64,000 bases of DNA, taken from contig NZ_BONR01000006.1 in the NCBI RefSeq assembly GCF_016862815.1, forward strand, positions 62,001-126,000, given 5' to 3'. Of this stretch, positions 27,855-36,141 are shown piece by piece. The translations under genes were made by a program, and so were the position numbers. The notes below the pieces were generated by a model. The model was not told the origin of the DNA and searched no databases. It saw nothing but the letters and a program-made list of their open reading frames with translations. Each line of letters starts with the position of its first letter. Position 1 is the stretch's first letter. Origin of the DNA: Demequina activiva. GTDB taxonomy: Bacteria > Actinomycetota > Actinomycetes > Actinomycetales > Demequinaceae.

Positions 27855-29189
27855 ATGGACAAGCAGCAGGAATACGTGCTCCGCAGCGTCGAGGAGCGGG
27901 ACATTCGCTTCATCCGTCTCTGGTTCACCGATGTGCTCGGCATCCTCAAGTCGGTGGCCATCGCGCCGGCCGAGCTCGAGAACGCCTTCAGCGAGGGGAT
28001 CGGCTTCGACGGCTCAGCTGTCGAGGGCCTGACCCGCGTCTACGAGGCGGACATGCTCGCCAAGCCCGACCCCTCGACCTTCCAGATCCTGCCGTGGCGT
28101 GGCGCCGAACACGGCGTCGCGCGCATGTTCTGCGACATCTCGACGCCCGATGGCGAGCCCGCGCTGTCCGACCCCCGCCAGGTGCTCAAGCGCAACCTCG
28201 ACCGCGCATCGGACCTGGGCTTCACGTTCTACACCCACCCCGAGATCGAGTTCTACCTGCTCGAGAAGCCCCAGCCGGGGGAGCTGCCCAAGCCGGTCGA
28301 CAAGGCCGGTTACTTCGACAACGTGCCGCGCGGCACCGCTCACAACTTCCGCCGCGAGGCGATCACCATGCTGGAGTCGATGGGCATCTCCGTCGAGTTC
28401 TCGCACCACGAGGCGGGACCCGGCCAGAACGAGATCGACCTGCGGTACGCGGACGCGCTCACCATGGCGGACAACATCATGACGTTCCGCACGGTCATCA
28501 AGGAGGTCGCGCTCGAGCAGGGCGTGTTCGCGTCGTTCATGCCCAAGCCGCTCGCGGACGGCCCCGGCTCCGGGATGCACACTCACATGAGCCTGTTCGA
28601 GGGCGACCGCAACGCTTTCTACGAGGCCGGTGCGGACCACCAGCTGTCTCCGGTCGCCCGCCAGTTCATGGCAGGCCTGCTGCAGTACGCGCCGGAGATC
28701 AGCGCGATCACCAACCAGTACGTGAACTCGTACAAGCGCCTGTGGGGCGGCGCCGAGGCCCCTTCCTTCGTGTGCTGGGGCTCGAACAATCGCTCCGCGC
28801 TGGTGCGCATCCCCATCCACAAGCCCGGCAAGGGCCAGTCGACGCGCGTCGAGTACCGCGCGATGGACTCGGCCGCGAACCCCTATCTCGCGTTCTCCGT
28901 CCTGCTGTCCGCAGGGCTCAAGGGCATCGAGGAGGGGCTCGAGCTGCCGGACGGCGCGGAGGACGACGTCTGGAACCTCAGCCCGGCTGAGCGCAAGGCG
29001 ATGGGCTACCAGGCGCTGCCTTCGTCGCTGTCGCAGGCCATCGAGGTGATGGAGCGCTCGGAGCTCGTCGCGGAGACGCTCGGCGAGCGCGTGTTCGACT
29101 TCGTGCTGCGCAACAAGCGCGCGGAGTGGCAGGCCTACCGGGCTCAGGTGACGCCGTACGAGCTCGAGCAGTACCTGCCCGTGCTGTAG
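27855..29189 (+). CDS. glnA2: Glutamine synthetase-like enzyme GlnA2
   Basis: The 444-residue protein belongs to the glutamine synthetase I family and is shorter than GlnA1. It keeps metal and substrate motifs such as EIEFYLLEK, SHHEAGPGQNEIDLRY, GSGMHTHMSL, NRSALVRIP and EYRAMDSAANPYLAF. At the site of the adenylylation loop it has DDVWNLSPAE: the target Tyr is Trp, so GlnE should not modify it. It could make glutamine constitutively or act on another amine, as do some actinobacterial GlnA paralogues. GlnE follows 7 bp later, as in Mycobacterium (Rv2222c-Rv2221c). Confidence 0.93.
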   Translation: MDKQQEYVLRSVEERDIRFIRLWFTDVLGILKSVAIAPAELENAFSEGIGFDGSAVEGLTRVYEADMLAKPDPSTFQILPWRGAEHGVARMFCDISTPDGEPALSDPRQVLKRNLDRASDLGFTFYTHPEIEFYLLEKPQPGELPKPVDKAGYFDNVPRGTAHNFRREAITMLESMGISVEFSHHEAGPGQNEIDLRYADALTMADNIMTFRTVIKEVALEQGVFASFMPKPLADGPGSGMHTHMSLFEGDRNAFYEAGADHQLSPVARQFMAGLLQYAPEISAITNQYVNSYKRLWGGAEAPSFVCWGSNNRSALVRIPIHKPGKGQSTRVEYRAMDSAANPYLAFSVLLSAGLKGIEEGLELPDGAEDDVWNLSPAERKAMGYQALPSSLSQAIEVMERSELVAETLGERVFDFVLRNKRAEWQAYRAQVTPYELEQYLPVL

Positions 29190-29196
29190 GGGAGCC

Positions 29197-32193
29197 GTGA
29201 GCTCTCGAGAGGTCTCCCTCGCGACGAGGCTGCGGCGCGCCGGAGTCTCCGACACCGAGCGCGCGCTCAGCCTGATCCAGCAGATCGAGCACGTCGCCGG
29301 GGTGGGTCTGGAGGATCCGGCGCTCGCGGTGTCGTACCTCGCGGATCCCGAGACCGGTCTGCTCCAGCTGCTGCGACTCGCGGAGGCGGCGCGCGACAGC
29401 GGCCACCTGGAGGACCTGGTCGCGCTGCGCGACCGCCGCGCCGGAGCGCGGTTGGGGGTGCTGCTGGGCGCATCCGTGGCGCTGGGTGACTTCCTGGTCC
29501 GCCACCCGGAGTACATCGCGGACTTCGATGCCTGGCCCGAGGACGATGCTCTGGGCACCGTGGACCAGCGGCGGGTGCTGCTCGAGGCGGTAGGCGCGGA
29601 CCCGGATGCGGACGTTCCTGTCGCATCGATGGCGGGGTCGGACGGCGTCGCCGCGATGCGCGTCGCCTACCGACGCCAGCTGATGCGGGTCGCTGCCGTC
29701 GACCTGTTCGAGGACGTCCCCGCCACCGTCTTCCCCGCCGTGGCGGCCGTTCTGGCCGACCTCGCTGGGGCGGCGCTCGAAGCGGGCCTCGCGATCGCGC
29801 GTGCGGACGAGCCCGACCATGCCCTCACGAGGCTCGCGATCATCGGCATGGGCAAGTGCGGCGCGCGCGAGCTCAACTACGTGTCCGACGTCGACGTCAT
29901 CTTCGCCGCCGAGCCCGCCGAGGGGGCGGAGGACGACGTCTCGCTCAAGATCGCGACCCGGCTCGCCGCCGCGGCCTCCCGTGCCTGCGACCGGCCCGGG
30001 CCGGAGCCCGCACTGTGGCAGGTCGACGCGAACCTGCGCCCGGAGGGCAAGGACGGTGCGCTGGTGCGCGGCATCGGCTCGCATCAGGCGTACTACGAGC
30101 GCTGGGCGCAGACCTGGGAGTTCCAGGCGCTGCTCAAGGCCCGGCCCATCGCAGGCGACCCGGAGGTGGGACAGCACTACCTCGATGCGATGTCCCCCTT
30201 GGTGTGGAACGCCGTCGAGCGCGACGGTTTCGTCGAGAGCGCGCAGGCCATGCGGCGTCGCGTCGAGGAGCATGTTCCCGCTCACGAGCAGGAGCGGCAG
30301 ATCAAGCTGGGCCCCGGTGGACTTCGCGATGTCGAGTTCACCATCCAGCTGCTGCAGCTGGTTCACGGCCGCCACGATCCCTCCCTGCGATCGCGCACCA
30401 CGCTGGACGCCTTGGCAGCCCTGCGTCGTGGCGGCTACGTGGGACGGCCCGATGCCGCCAAGATGGACCGCTCGTACCGGCAGCTGCGGGTATGGGAGCA
30501 CCGCCTGCAGCTGCGCAAGCTCCAGCGCACTCATCTGATGCCCGTGGACGACGCGGACAAGCGAGTGCTGGCGCGAGCGTCCGGCTTCGCCACCGTCGAG
30601 TACATGGAGGAGGTGTGGCACGACATTCGCCGCGACGTGCGCGCGATGCATCTTGAGATGTTCTACCGGCCGCTGCTGCCGGTGATGGCGTCGCTCAGCG
30701 CGGACGAGGCGCGCCTCGACGACGCCGCCGCGCGCGATCGTCTCGCCGCGGTGGGCTTCGACGATCCGCAGGCGGCGCTGCGCCACATCACGGCGCTCAC
30801 CGAGGGCGTGTCGCGCCGTGCCGCGATCCAGCGTCAGCTGCTGCCAGCGATGATCGGCTGGTTCGCCCAGGGCGCCGATCCCGACTCCGGGCTCCTGGCG
30901 TTCCGCAAGCTCTCCGAGCAGCTGAAGGACGCGCAGTGGTACTTGAAGCTGCTGCGCGACTCGGGATCGGCGGCAGAGCGCCTGGCGCGCCTGCTGTCCA
31001 CCTCCGTGTACGTGACCGATGCGCTCCTCGCCTCGGCGGAGGACGTCACCTGGCTGGGGGATACCGCGGCGCTGTCCCCGCGAGCGCCCGAACGTCTGGC
31101 GCGCGAGGCCGATGCGATCCTCACGCGCTCCGACGACGCCGACCAGTGCATCACCGCCCTTCGGGGCCTGCGCCGCCGGGAGCTGGCACGCACCGCGGCG
31201 GCGGATGTGCTGGGCATCATCGACTCCGTGCAGGCCGCCGCATCGGTGTCGACGGCGGCGGACGTGCTCATCGCCGGCGCGCTGCGCATCGCGAGTGCGG
31301 TGGTGGCGCGCGAGGAGGGGATGGACGATCTCCCCATCGAGTTCATCGTGGTGGCGATGGGACGCTACGGCGGCTCCGAGATGTCCTACACCTCGGACGC
31401 GGACGTGCAGTTCGTGTTCGACGGCGATCACCCGGACGCCGCGTCACTCGCGGTCAAGGTGGCCAAGCGCATCCAGCGACTTCTGAAGCAGGTCAATCCG
31501 CAGCCGGCGCTCGAGATCGACGCGGACCTGCGTCCCGAGGGACGCAACGGTCCGCTGGCTCGGTCGCTCGCCTCCAGCACCGAGTACTACGAGCGATGGT
31601 CCGACCCCTGGGAGGCGCAGGCGCTGCTGCGCGCACGACCCTGTGCGGGGTCGCCCGAGCTCCTGGAGCGCTTCACCGCGATGATCGACGCCGTGCGCTA
31701 TCCCGCCGAGCTGCCTGCCTCCGCTCTCAAGCAGATGCGCACGCTCAAGGCCCGCATGGAGTCCGAGCGGCTGCCACGCGGCGTCGATCCGCGCCGGCAT
31801 CTCAAGCTGGGACCGGGCGGACTGTCCGACGTCGAATGGACCGTTCAGCTGCTCCAGCTCCAGCATGCTCACCGTGTTGAGGCGCTGCGGACCACGCGCA
31901 CGCGTGAAGCCCTGCACGCGGCGGTCTCTGCGGAGCTGATCTCAGCCGAGGACGCCGCGGAGCTCGACGAGGCATGGGTGCTCGCCACCGATCTGCGCGG
32001 TGCGTTGGCGCTGCGAGGCCGTGAGCGCACGCCGGACGTTCTGCCCGGCGACACTCGCGAGCTCAAGGTGCTGGCAGAGATCATGAACGTCCGCGACACT
32101 GGTGCCGAGCTCCTCGACCGCCACGGCCGGGCCACCCGTCACGCGCGGGCTGTCACGGAGCGAGTGTTCTTCGGATGGGAGAGTGGCACGTGA
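29197..32193 (+). CDS. glnE: Bifunctional glutamine synthetase adenylyltransferase/deadenylase
   Basis: GlnE adds or removes AMP on the loop tyrosine of GlnA1 according to nitrogen status. The 998-residue protein has two nucleotidyltransferase domains. Each has GMGKCGARELNYVSDVDVIF-like or AMGRYGGSEMSYTSDADVQFV-like catalytic motifs with paired Asp residues, near residues 215-235 and 719-740. Each is followed by a helical domain carrying LKLGPGGLxDVE. The start is GTG 29197, 7 bp after glnA2. Its likely target, glnA1, is 11.7 kb away. Confidence 0.96.
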   Translation: MSSREVSLATRLRRAGVSDTERALSLIQQIEHVAGVGLEDPALAVSYLADPETGLLQLLRLAEAARDSGHLEDLVALRDRRAGARLGVLLGASVALGDFLVRHPEYIADFDAWPEDDALGTVDQRRVLLEAVGADPDADVPVASMAGSDGVAAMRVAYRRQLMRVAAVDLFEDVPATVFPAVAAVLADLAGAALEAGLAIARADEPDHALTRLAIIGMGKCGARELNYVSDVDVIFAAEPAEGAEDDVSLKIATRLAAAASRACDRPGPEPALWQVDANLRPEGKDGALVRGIGSHQAYYERWAQTWEFQALLKARPIAGDPEVGQHYLDAMSPLVWNAVERDGFVESAQAMRRRVEEHVPAHEQERQIKLGPGGLRDVEFTIQLLQLVHGRHDPSLRSRTTLDALAALRRGGYVGRPDAAKMDRSYRQLRVWEHRLQLRKLQRTHLMPVDDADKRVLARASGFATVEYMEEVWHDIRRDVRAMHLEMFYRPLLPVMASLSADEARLDDAAARDRLAAVGFDDPQAALRHITALTEGVSRRAAIQRQLLPAMIGWFAQGADPDSGLLAFRKLSEQLKDAQWYLKLLRDSGSAAERLARLLSTSVYVTDALLASAEDVTWLGDTAALSPRAPERLAREADAILTRSDDADQCITALRGLRRRELARTAAADVLGIIDSVQAAASVSTAADVLIAGALRIASAVVAREEGMDDLPIEFIVVAMGRYGGSEMSYTSDADVQFVFDGDHPDAASLAVKVAKRIQRLLKQVNPQPALEIDADLRPEGRNGPLARSLASSTEYYERWSDPWEAQALLRARPCAGSPELLERFTAMIDAVRYPAELPASALKQMRTLKARMESERLPRGVDPRRHLKLGPGGLSDVEWTVQLLQLQHAHRVEALRTTRTREALHAAVSAELISAEDAAELDEAWVLATDLRGALALRGRERTPDVLPGDTRELKVLAEIMNVRDTGAELLDRHGRATRHARAVTERVFFGWESGT

Positions 32194-33065
32194 GCCTGCT
32201 GAGGACGGTTGTCTCCGCGCTGTGCGTGCTGGCCGGCGCGTTCCTGATCGCCTCGTGGGCGGTGAGCTCCGTGGTCGTCACGTCCGTCGAGGACGGCACC
32301 GCGCTGCGGGGCATCACCGAGCGTGCGCTCGAGTCTCCTGCCGTGCGCAGCCTCGTGGCGGAGCGCATGACGGACCGGGCCGTCGCCGCGTTCGCGGACG
32401 CAGGCGTCGACGCGAACGGCCCGGTGGTTCGCACCGCGCTCGAGTCCGGCATCGCGGCCGCAGTGGGCACCGAAGCGTTCAAGACCAGCGTGCTGAGCGA
32501 GGTCGAGGCAGCGCACGGCCAGTTCTCCGAGCAGCTGACCGACTCCTTGCGCGAGCCCGCACCGCTCGTTCTCGACGTCGATGTCTCGGACACCATCAAC
32601 GCGCGTCTCGACGAGATCCCGGTCGTGGGCGAGGCCATCCCGGATGTCTCCGTGAGCACGGTGAGCGTCGAGGTGCTGAGCGCCGGGACGTTCGAGGTCA
32701 CTCGCGACACCTACCGTCAGATCGAATGGGCAGCGCAGTGGGGCCTGTGGGCAGGCATCGCGCTCCTCCTCGTGGGCATCCTGGTGTCTCAGCGCCGTCG
32801 ATGGTTCGTCGCGAAGCTGCTCCTGGCGCTGGGGTTGATCTGCCTGCTGTTCGGCGGCGCGATCGCCCTGCTGGGCCCTGACACGATCATCACCTTCATC
32901 CCCGGCGGCACGGACGGGCCCCTGTCGACCATCTGGCGCGACATCATCACCGAGGAGACGGCTCCGCTGGTGATGGAGCGGAGCCTGTGGGTCGCCGGCT
33001 TCGCGTTCGCGGGAGCATTGGTCGCGATGCTCCTGGGCGCGATGCTGGGCGGCCGTCGGCGTTGA
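32190..33065 (+). CDS. Membrane protein with large external loop
   Basis: This 291-residue protein has an N-terminal membrane segment (about 5-25), a loop of about 155 residues with repeated acidic helices, and three C-terminal segments (about 180-195, 208-230, 262-285). I recognise only a general similarity to conserved actinobacterial membrane proteins. The GTG at 32190 overlaps the glnE stop by 4 nt, so it is co-translated with glnE. GGGAG lies upstream. Function unknown. Confidence 0.78.
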   Translation: MSLLRTVVSALCVLAGAFLIASWAVSSVVVTSVEDGTALRGITERALESPAVRSLVAERMTDRAVAAFADAGVDANGPVVRTALESGIAAAVGTEAFKTSVLSEVEAAHGQFSEQLTDSLREPAPLVLDVDVSDTINARLDEIPVVGEAIPDVSVSTVSVEVLSAGTFEVTRDTYRQIEWAAQWGLWAGIALLLVGILVSQRRRWFVAKLLLALGLICLLFGGAIALLGPDTIITFIPGGTDGPLSTIWRDIITEETAPLVMERSLWVAGFAFAGALVAMLLGAMLGGRRR

Positions 33066-33169
33066 CGCGCGCTCCGGCATCGCAGCACTGACGCTCGACG
33101 CTCGCCCGCGATCACCTCGAGTGGCCGGGTGCAGACGGCTCCACGGCCGTCAGACGGGAGGGCGGTGCG

Positions 33170-34219
33170 TCACCGCGCCGCAGCGTCGCGAGGACTCGAT
33201 GTCGACGTGCGCACCACGAGCTCGTACGGCAGGGCCTCGTTCGCCGGTGGGGAATCGTCGCCCTGGAGCTGATGCAGCAGCGTCTCCACGGCGCGCCGAC
33301 CTTGCACCTCGGGGAACTGGTCCACCGTGGTCAGCCCGAAGAATCCGGCGAGATCGTGGCCGTCGATGCCCACCACGGACACATCTGCCGGGACCTCTCG
33401 ACCCAGGTCGCGCGCGGCGAGCATCGCGCCGATGGCCATCTCGTCCGATGCCGCGAAGATCGCAGTGGGGTGGATCCATGGATCGCCGAGCAGCTGCAGC
33501 GTCGCGTCGTAGCCTCCTGCGATGGTGAAGTCCGCAGAGCGGACCAGCGAGGGGTCGGGGGCGAGGCCAGCGGCCTTCAGTGCGTCCTCGTATCCCGCGC
33601 GTCGCGTGGTGGGCAGGTGGAAGTCGAGCTCGAAGTCGGAGTCGCCCGCGATGTGCGCGATCTGGCGGTGGCCGAGCGCGAGCAGATGCTCGGTGGCCAG
33701 CCGTGCGATCGCACGGTCGTCGACGGACAGGGTGGGCACGCCGGGCAGGGGGCCCCCGATCCCCACCACGGGCTTGCCGAGGCTGCGCATGCTCTCGAGC
33801 TCGTTCGCGTCGAGCTCGAGGCTCACGGCGATGAGCGCGTCCACGCGCTTGCGGCGCAGGAACTCCTCGAAGAGCCGCCGTCGGCGTGGGTTGTGCTCGG
33901 CAGGAAGGTCCGCCCCCACGTTCGTGTCGAGGTGGTAGAGCGTGAGGTCATAGCCGGCGTCCGACAATGCCCGCTGCACCCCGCGCAGCACGGTCATGTA
34001 GAACCACGAGCTGAGGAACGGCAGCACCACACCGACGCTGCGAGTGCGTCCCGAGGCCAGGCTCGATGCGCTCGCCGACACGACGTAGCCCAGCTCCTTG
34101 GCGGCGCGCTCCACCCGGGCGCGCGTCGCGGGGGACACCGTGGGCTTGCCGGCGAGCGCGCGGGACACGGTGGCGGTGGAGACGCCGGCGAGCTCTGCGA
34201 CCTTCTCGATCTTCGCCAT
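33170..34219 (-). CDS. LacI-family transcriptional regulator
   Basis: The 349-residue repressor has an N-terminal helix-turn-helix (KVAELAGVSTATVSRALAG, residues 6-24), the hinge YVVSASASSLASGRT, and a periplasmic-binding-like sugar sensor. The ATG at 34219 is chosen for AAGGAGGAG just upstream. The next gene upstream on the same strand is a GH13 alpha-glucosidase, so it probably answers to maltose-type sugars and controls that gene (inference). No transporter is adjacent. Confidence 0.92.
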   Translation of the reverse strand: MAKIEKVAELAGVSTATVSRALAGKPTVSPATRARVERAAKELGYVVSASASSLASGRTRSVGVVLPFLSSWFYMTVLRGVQRALSDAGYDLTLYHLDTNVGADLPAEHNPRRRRLFEEFLRRKRVDALIAVSLELDANELESMRSLGKPVVGIGGPLPGVPTLSVDDRAIARLATEHLLALGHRQIAHIAGDSDFELDFHLPTTRRAGYEDALKAAGLAPDPSLVRSADFTIAGGYDATLQLLGDPWIHPTAIFAASDEMAIGAMLAARDLGREVPADVSVVGIDGHDLAGFFGLTTVDQFPEVQGRRAVETLLHQLQGDDSPPANEALPYELVVRTSTSSPRDAAAR

Positions 34220-34380
34220 CGTCTCCTCCTTGAGCGCGAGGCCCGCAGCGATCAAGGCGCTGCAGGTGCCTGCGGCGATGGTATCCCGGCATCCAAGCCC
34301 CGATCACCTCGCCATCGGGCCCACCGATGCGCCTGCGTGCGCGTGCAGAGCCACGCTGGGCGCCAACGCAGCGACGAGCG

Positions 34381-36021
34381 TCAGGAGCGCGTGAGCCAAA
34401 CGGTCGTGTCGGGAGGGAGCGCGCCGTCGACCTCCCCAGAGGCGAGGAGCACGTCACCTCCGGGCAGGTCGAGAGGCGCATCTCCGAGGTTCGTCATCAC
34501 GGTGACATCGCCCACCTGGAACGCCAGTCCGTGCTCGGGCACGTCCAGCCAGCTCAGCTGCGCCGTCGCCAGGCCGTGCTCCCGCCGCAGCCGGAGCGCG
34601 CTGCGGTAGAACTCGAGCGTCGACCCATGTGCGCCCTCCTGCTGGTCGCGTGCCAGGTCCGCCCACACCGCCGGCTGAGGAAGCCATGACGCCCCTGTCG
34701 GCGAGAAGCCGAACGCGGGCGCATCGGCGTTCCACGGGATGGGGACGCGGCAGCCGTCGCGGCCGTACCGCTCACCCTGGGTCCGATGCCACGTGGGGTC
34801 CTGGCGTGCGTCCGCCGGGATGTCGAGCACCTCCGGCAGGCCCAGCTCCTCGCCCTGGTACATGTACGCGGAGCCCGGCAGCGCGAGCATCAACTGCGTG
34901 GCAGCGCGGCCCCGGCGCAGTCCGGTCGACGCGTCTCCCAGGCCGGGGGTGTCCACGCCGATGCCTTGTCCCTGAGGGTTCGGGGCAGTCAGTGCGAGGC
35001 GCGACGGGTGGCGCACCACATCATGGTTGGACAGCACCCAGGTGGCGGGGGCCCCCACGGATGCGAACGCGTCGAGCGATGCATCGATCACGTCGCGCAG
35101 CGCCCGCGCATCCCAACCCGTCATGAGGTAGGGAAAGTTGAAGGCCTGGTGCATCTCATCGGGACGAACCCAGGCGGCCATGTCCGCCAGCGGCTCGACC
35201 CAGGCCTCCGCGGTGAGGATGCGGTCGTCGTACTTGTCGACCACTGCGCGCCAGCGCCGCCAGATCTCGTGCACGCCCTCCTGCGCCCAGGCGGGGTGGC
35301 CCATCTGCGCGGCGCCCATCGAATCGATGTCCTCCGTGATGACGAAGTCGGGCAGATCGGGCGCCTTGGCGAGCCCATGCGCGACATCCACGCGGAAGCC
35401 ATCCGCGCCCCTGTCCATCCAGAAACGCAGGATCCGGTCGAACTCGACCCGAACCTCCTCGTTGGTCCAGTCCAGGTCCGGCTGGCTGGAGTCGAACAGG
35501 TGCAGGTACCACTGCTCGGGAGTGCCGTCCGGGCGAGTGAGCCGGGTCCAGGCGGGCCCGCCGAACACGGACTCCCAGTTGTTCGGCGGCTCGTCGCCGT
35601 CCGGGCCGCGACCGTCGCGGAAGATGTACCTGGCACGCTCCGGCGAGCCAGGCTGCGAGGCCAGCGCGGCCTGGAACCACGCGTGCTCGCTCGACGTGTG
35701 GTTGGGGACGATGTCGACGATGACCTTCAGGCCCAGGTCGTGGGCCCGCTCCAGCATCGTGTCGAAGTCCTCGAGCGTGCCGAACAGTGGGTCCACGTCC
35801 GTGAAGTCCGCGACGTCGTAGCCCGCGTCGCGCTGCGGCGAGGTGTAGAACGGCGAGAGCCAGATCGCGTCGACCCCCAGGGCGGCGAGATCGTCGAGCC
35901 GCGAGGTGATGCCGGCGAGATCACCGATTCCGTCCCCCGAGGCGTCCGCGAACGATCGCGGGTAGATCTGATAGATGACGGCGGTGCGCCACCATTCGGT
36001 CCGAGTCGCTGCGGATTCCAT
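34381..36021 (-). CDS. Alpha-glucosidase, glycoside hydrolase family 13
   Basis: This cytoplasmic enzyme of 546 residues releases glucose from alpha-glucosides. The GH13 signatures are DIVPNHTSSEHAWF, the nucleophile Asp in GFRVDVAHGL, the acid/base Glu in ILTAEAWVEP, and the transition-state Asp in VLSNHDVVRHPSR. It starts EWWRTAVIYQIYPRSF, typical of oligo-1,6- or alpha-1,4-glucosidases; exact specificity cannot be read. There is no signal peptide. The start is set by a leaderless -10 box. It lies upstream of the LacI gene, which begins 161 bp after its stop. Confidence 0.94.
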   Translation of the reverse strand: MESAATRTEWWRTAVIYQIYPRSFADASGDGIGDLAGITSRLDDLAALGVDAIWLSPFYTSPQRDAGYDVADFTDVDPLFGTLEDFDTMLERAHDLGLKVIVDIVPNHTSSEHAWFQAALASQPGSPERARYIFRDGRGPDGDEPPNNWESVFGGPAWTRLTRPDGTPEQWYLHLFDSSQPDLDWTNEEVRVEFDRILRFWMDRGADGFRVDVAHGLAKAPDLPDFVITEDIDSMGAAQMGHPAWAQEGVHEIWRRWRAVVDKYDDRILTAEAWVEPLADMAAWVRPDEMHQAFNFPYLMTGWDARALRDVIDASLDAFASVGAPATWVLSNHDVVRHPSRLALTAPNPQGQGIGVDTPGLGDASTGLRRGRAATQLMLALPGSAYMYQGEELGLPEVLDIPADARQDPTWHRTQGERYGRDGCRVPIPWNADAPAFGFSPTGASWLPQPAVWADLARDQQEGAHGSTLEFYRSALRLRREHGLATAQLSWLDVPEHGLAFQVGDVTVMTNLGDAPLDLPGGDVLLASGEVDGALPPDTTVWLTRS

Positions 36022-36027
36022 CCGTCC

Positions 36028-36033
36028 ATCCTA
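36028..36033 (-). promoter_or_regulatory. Leaderless -10 box of the alpha-glucosidase gene
   Basis: TAGGAT on the minus strand ends 6 nt before the ATG at 36021. Confidence 0.65.
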
Positions 36034-36039
36034 AGCACC

Positions 36040-36063
36040 TTCGCGCACGGGTCGAGGCGCGAA
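36040..36063. promoter_or_regulatory. Inverted repeat around the -35 region of the alpha-glucosidase promoter
   Basis: TTCGCGC and GCGCGAA are perfect 7-bp arms separated by 10 bp, spanning where the -35 element would lie. A regulator binding here could block the promoter. The geometry is not the tight CG-centred palindrome usual for LacI proteins, so the binding protein is uncertain. Confidence 0.35.
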
Positions 36064-36087
36064 ACCGGAGCCCGCGCACGGCGCACG

Positions 36088-36093
36088 TAGAGT
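36088..36093 (+). promoter_or_regulatory. -10 box of the dienoyl-CoA reductase operon
   Basis: TAGAGT predicts a start near 36100 and a leader of about 42 nt with AGGAGG at 36131-36136 before the GTG at 36142. Confidence 0.45.
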
Positions 36094-36141
36094 GGAGCAG
36101 GACGCGCCGATGTGGGCGCCCCGAGACGCGAGGAGGCGTGC

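Noticed and set aside
28978-31431. An 817-codon minus-strand frame opposite glnE, and similar long shadows elsewhere
   Set aside because: Same codon-bias artefact. GlnE motifs are clear on the plus strand; the antisense product is low-complexity Arg/His/Gly.
33066-33169. A GACGGC/GCCGTC hairpin as a terminator
   Set aside because: Only 6 bp per arm and no tail; too common by chance in DNA this rich in GC.
34220-34380. A LacI operator between the LacI gene and the alpha-glucosidase stop
   Set aside because: I found no CG-centred palindrome of the usual LacI type here; the only sizeable repeat is at 36040-36063.
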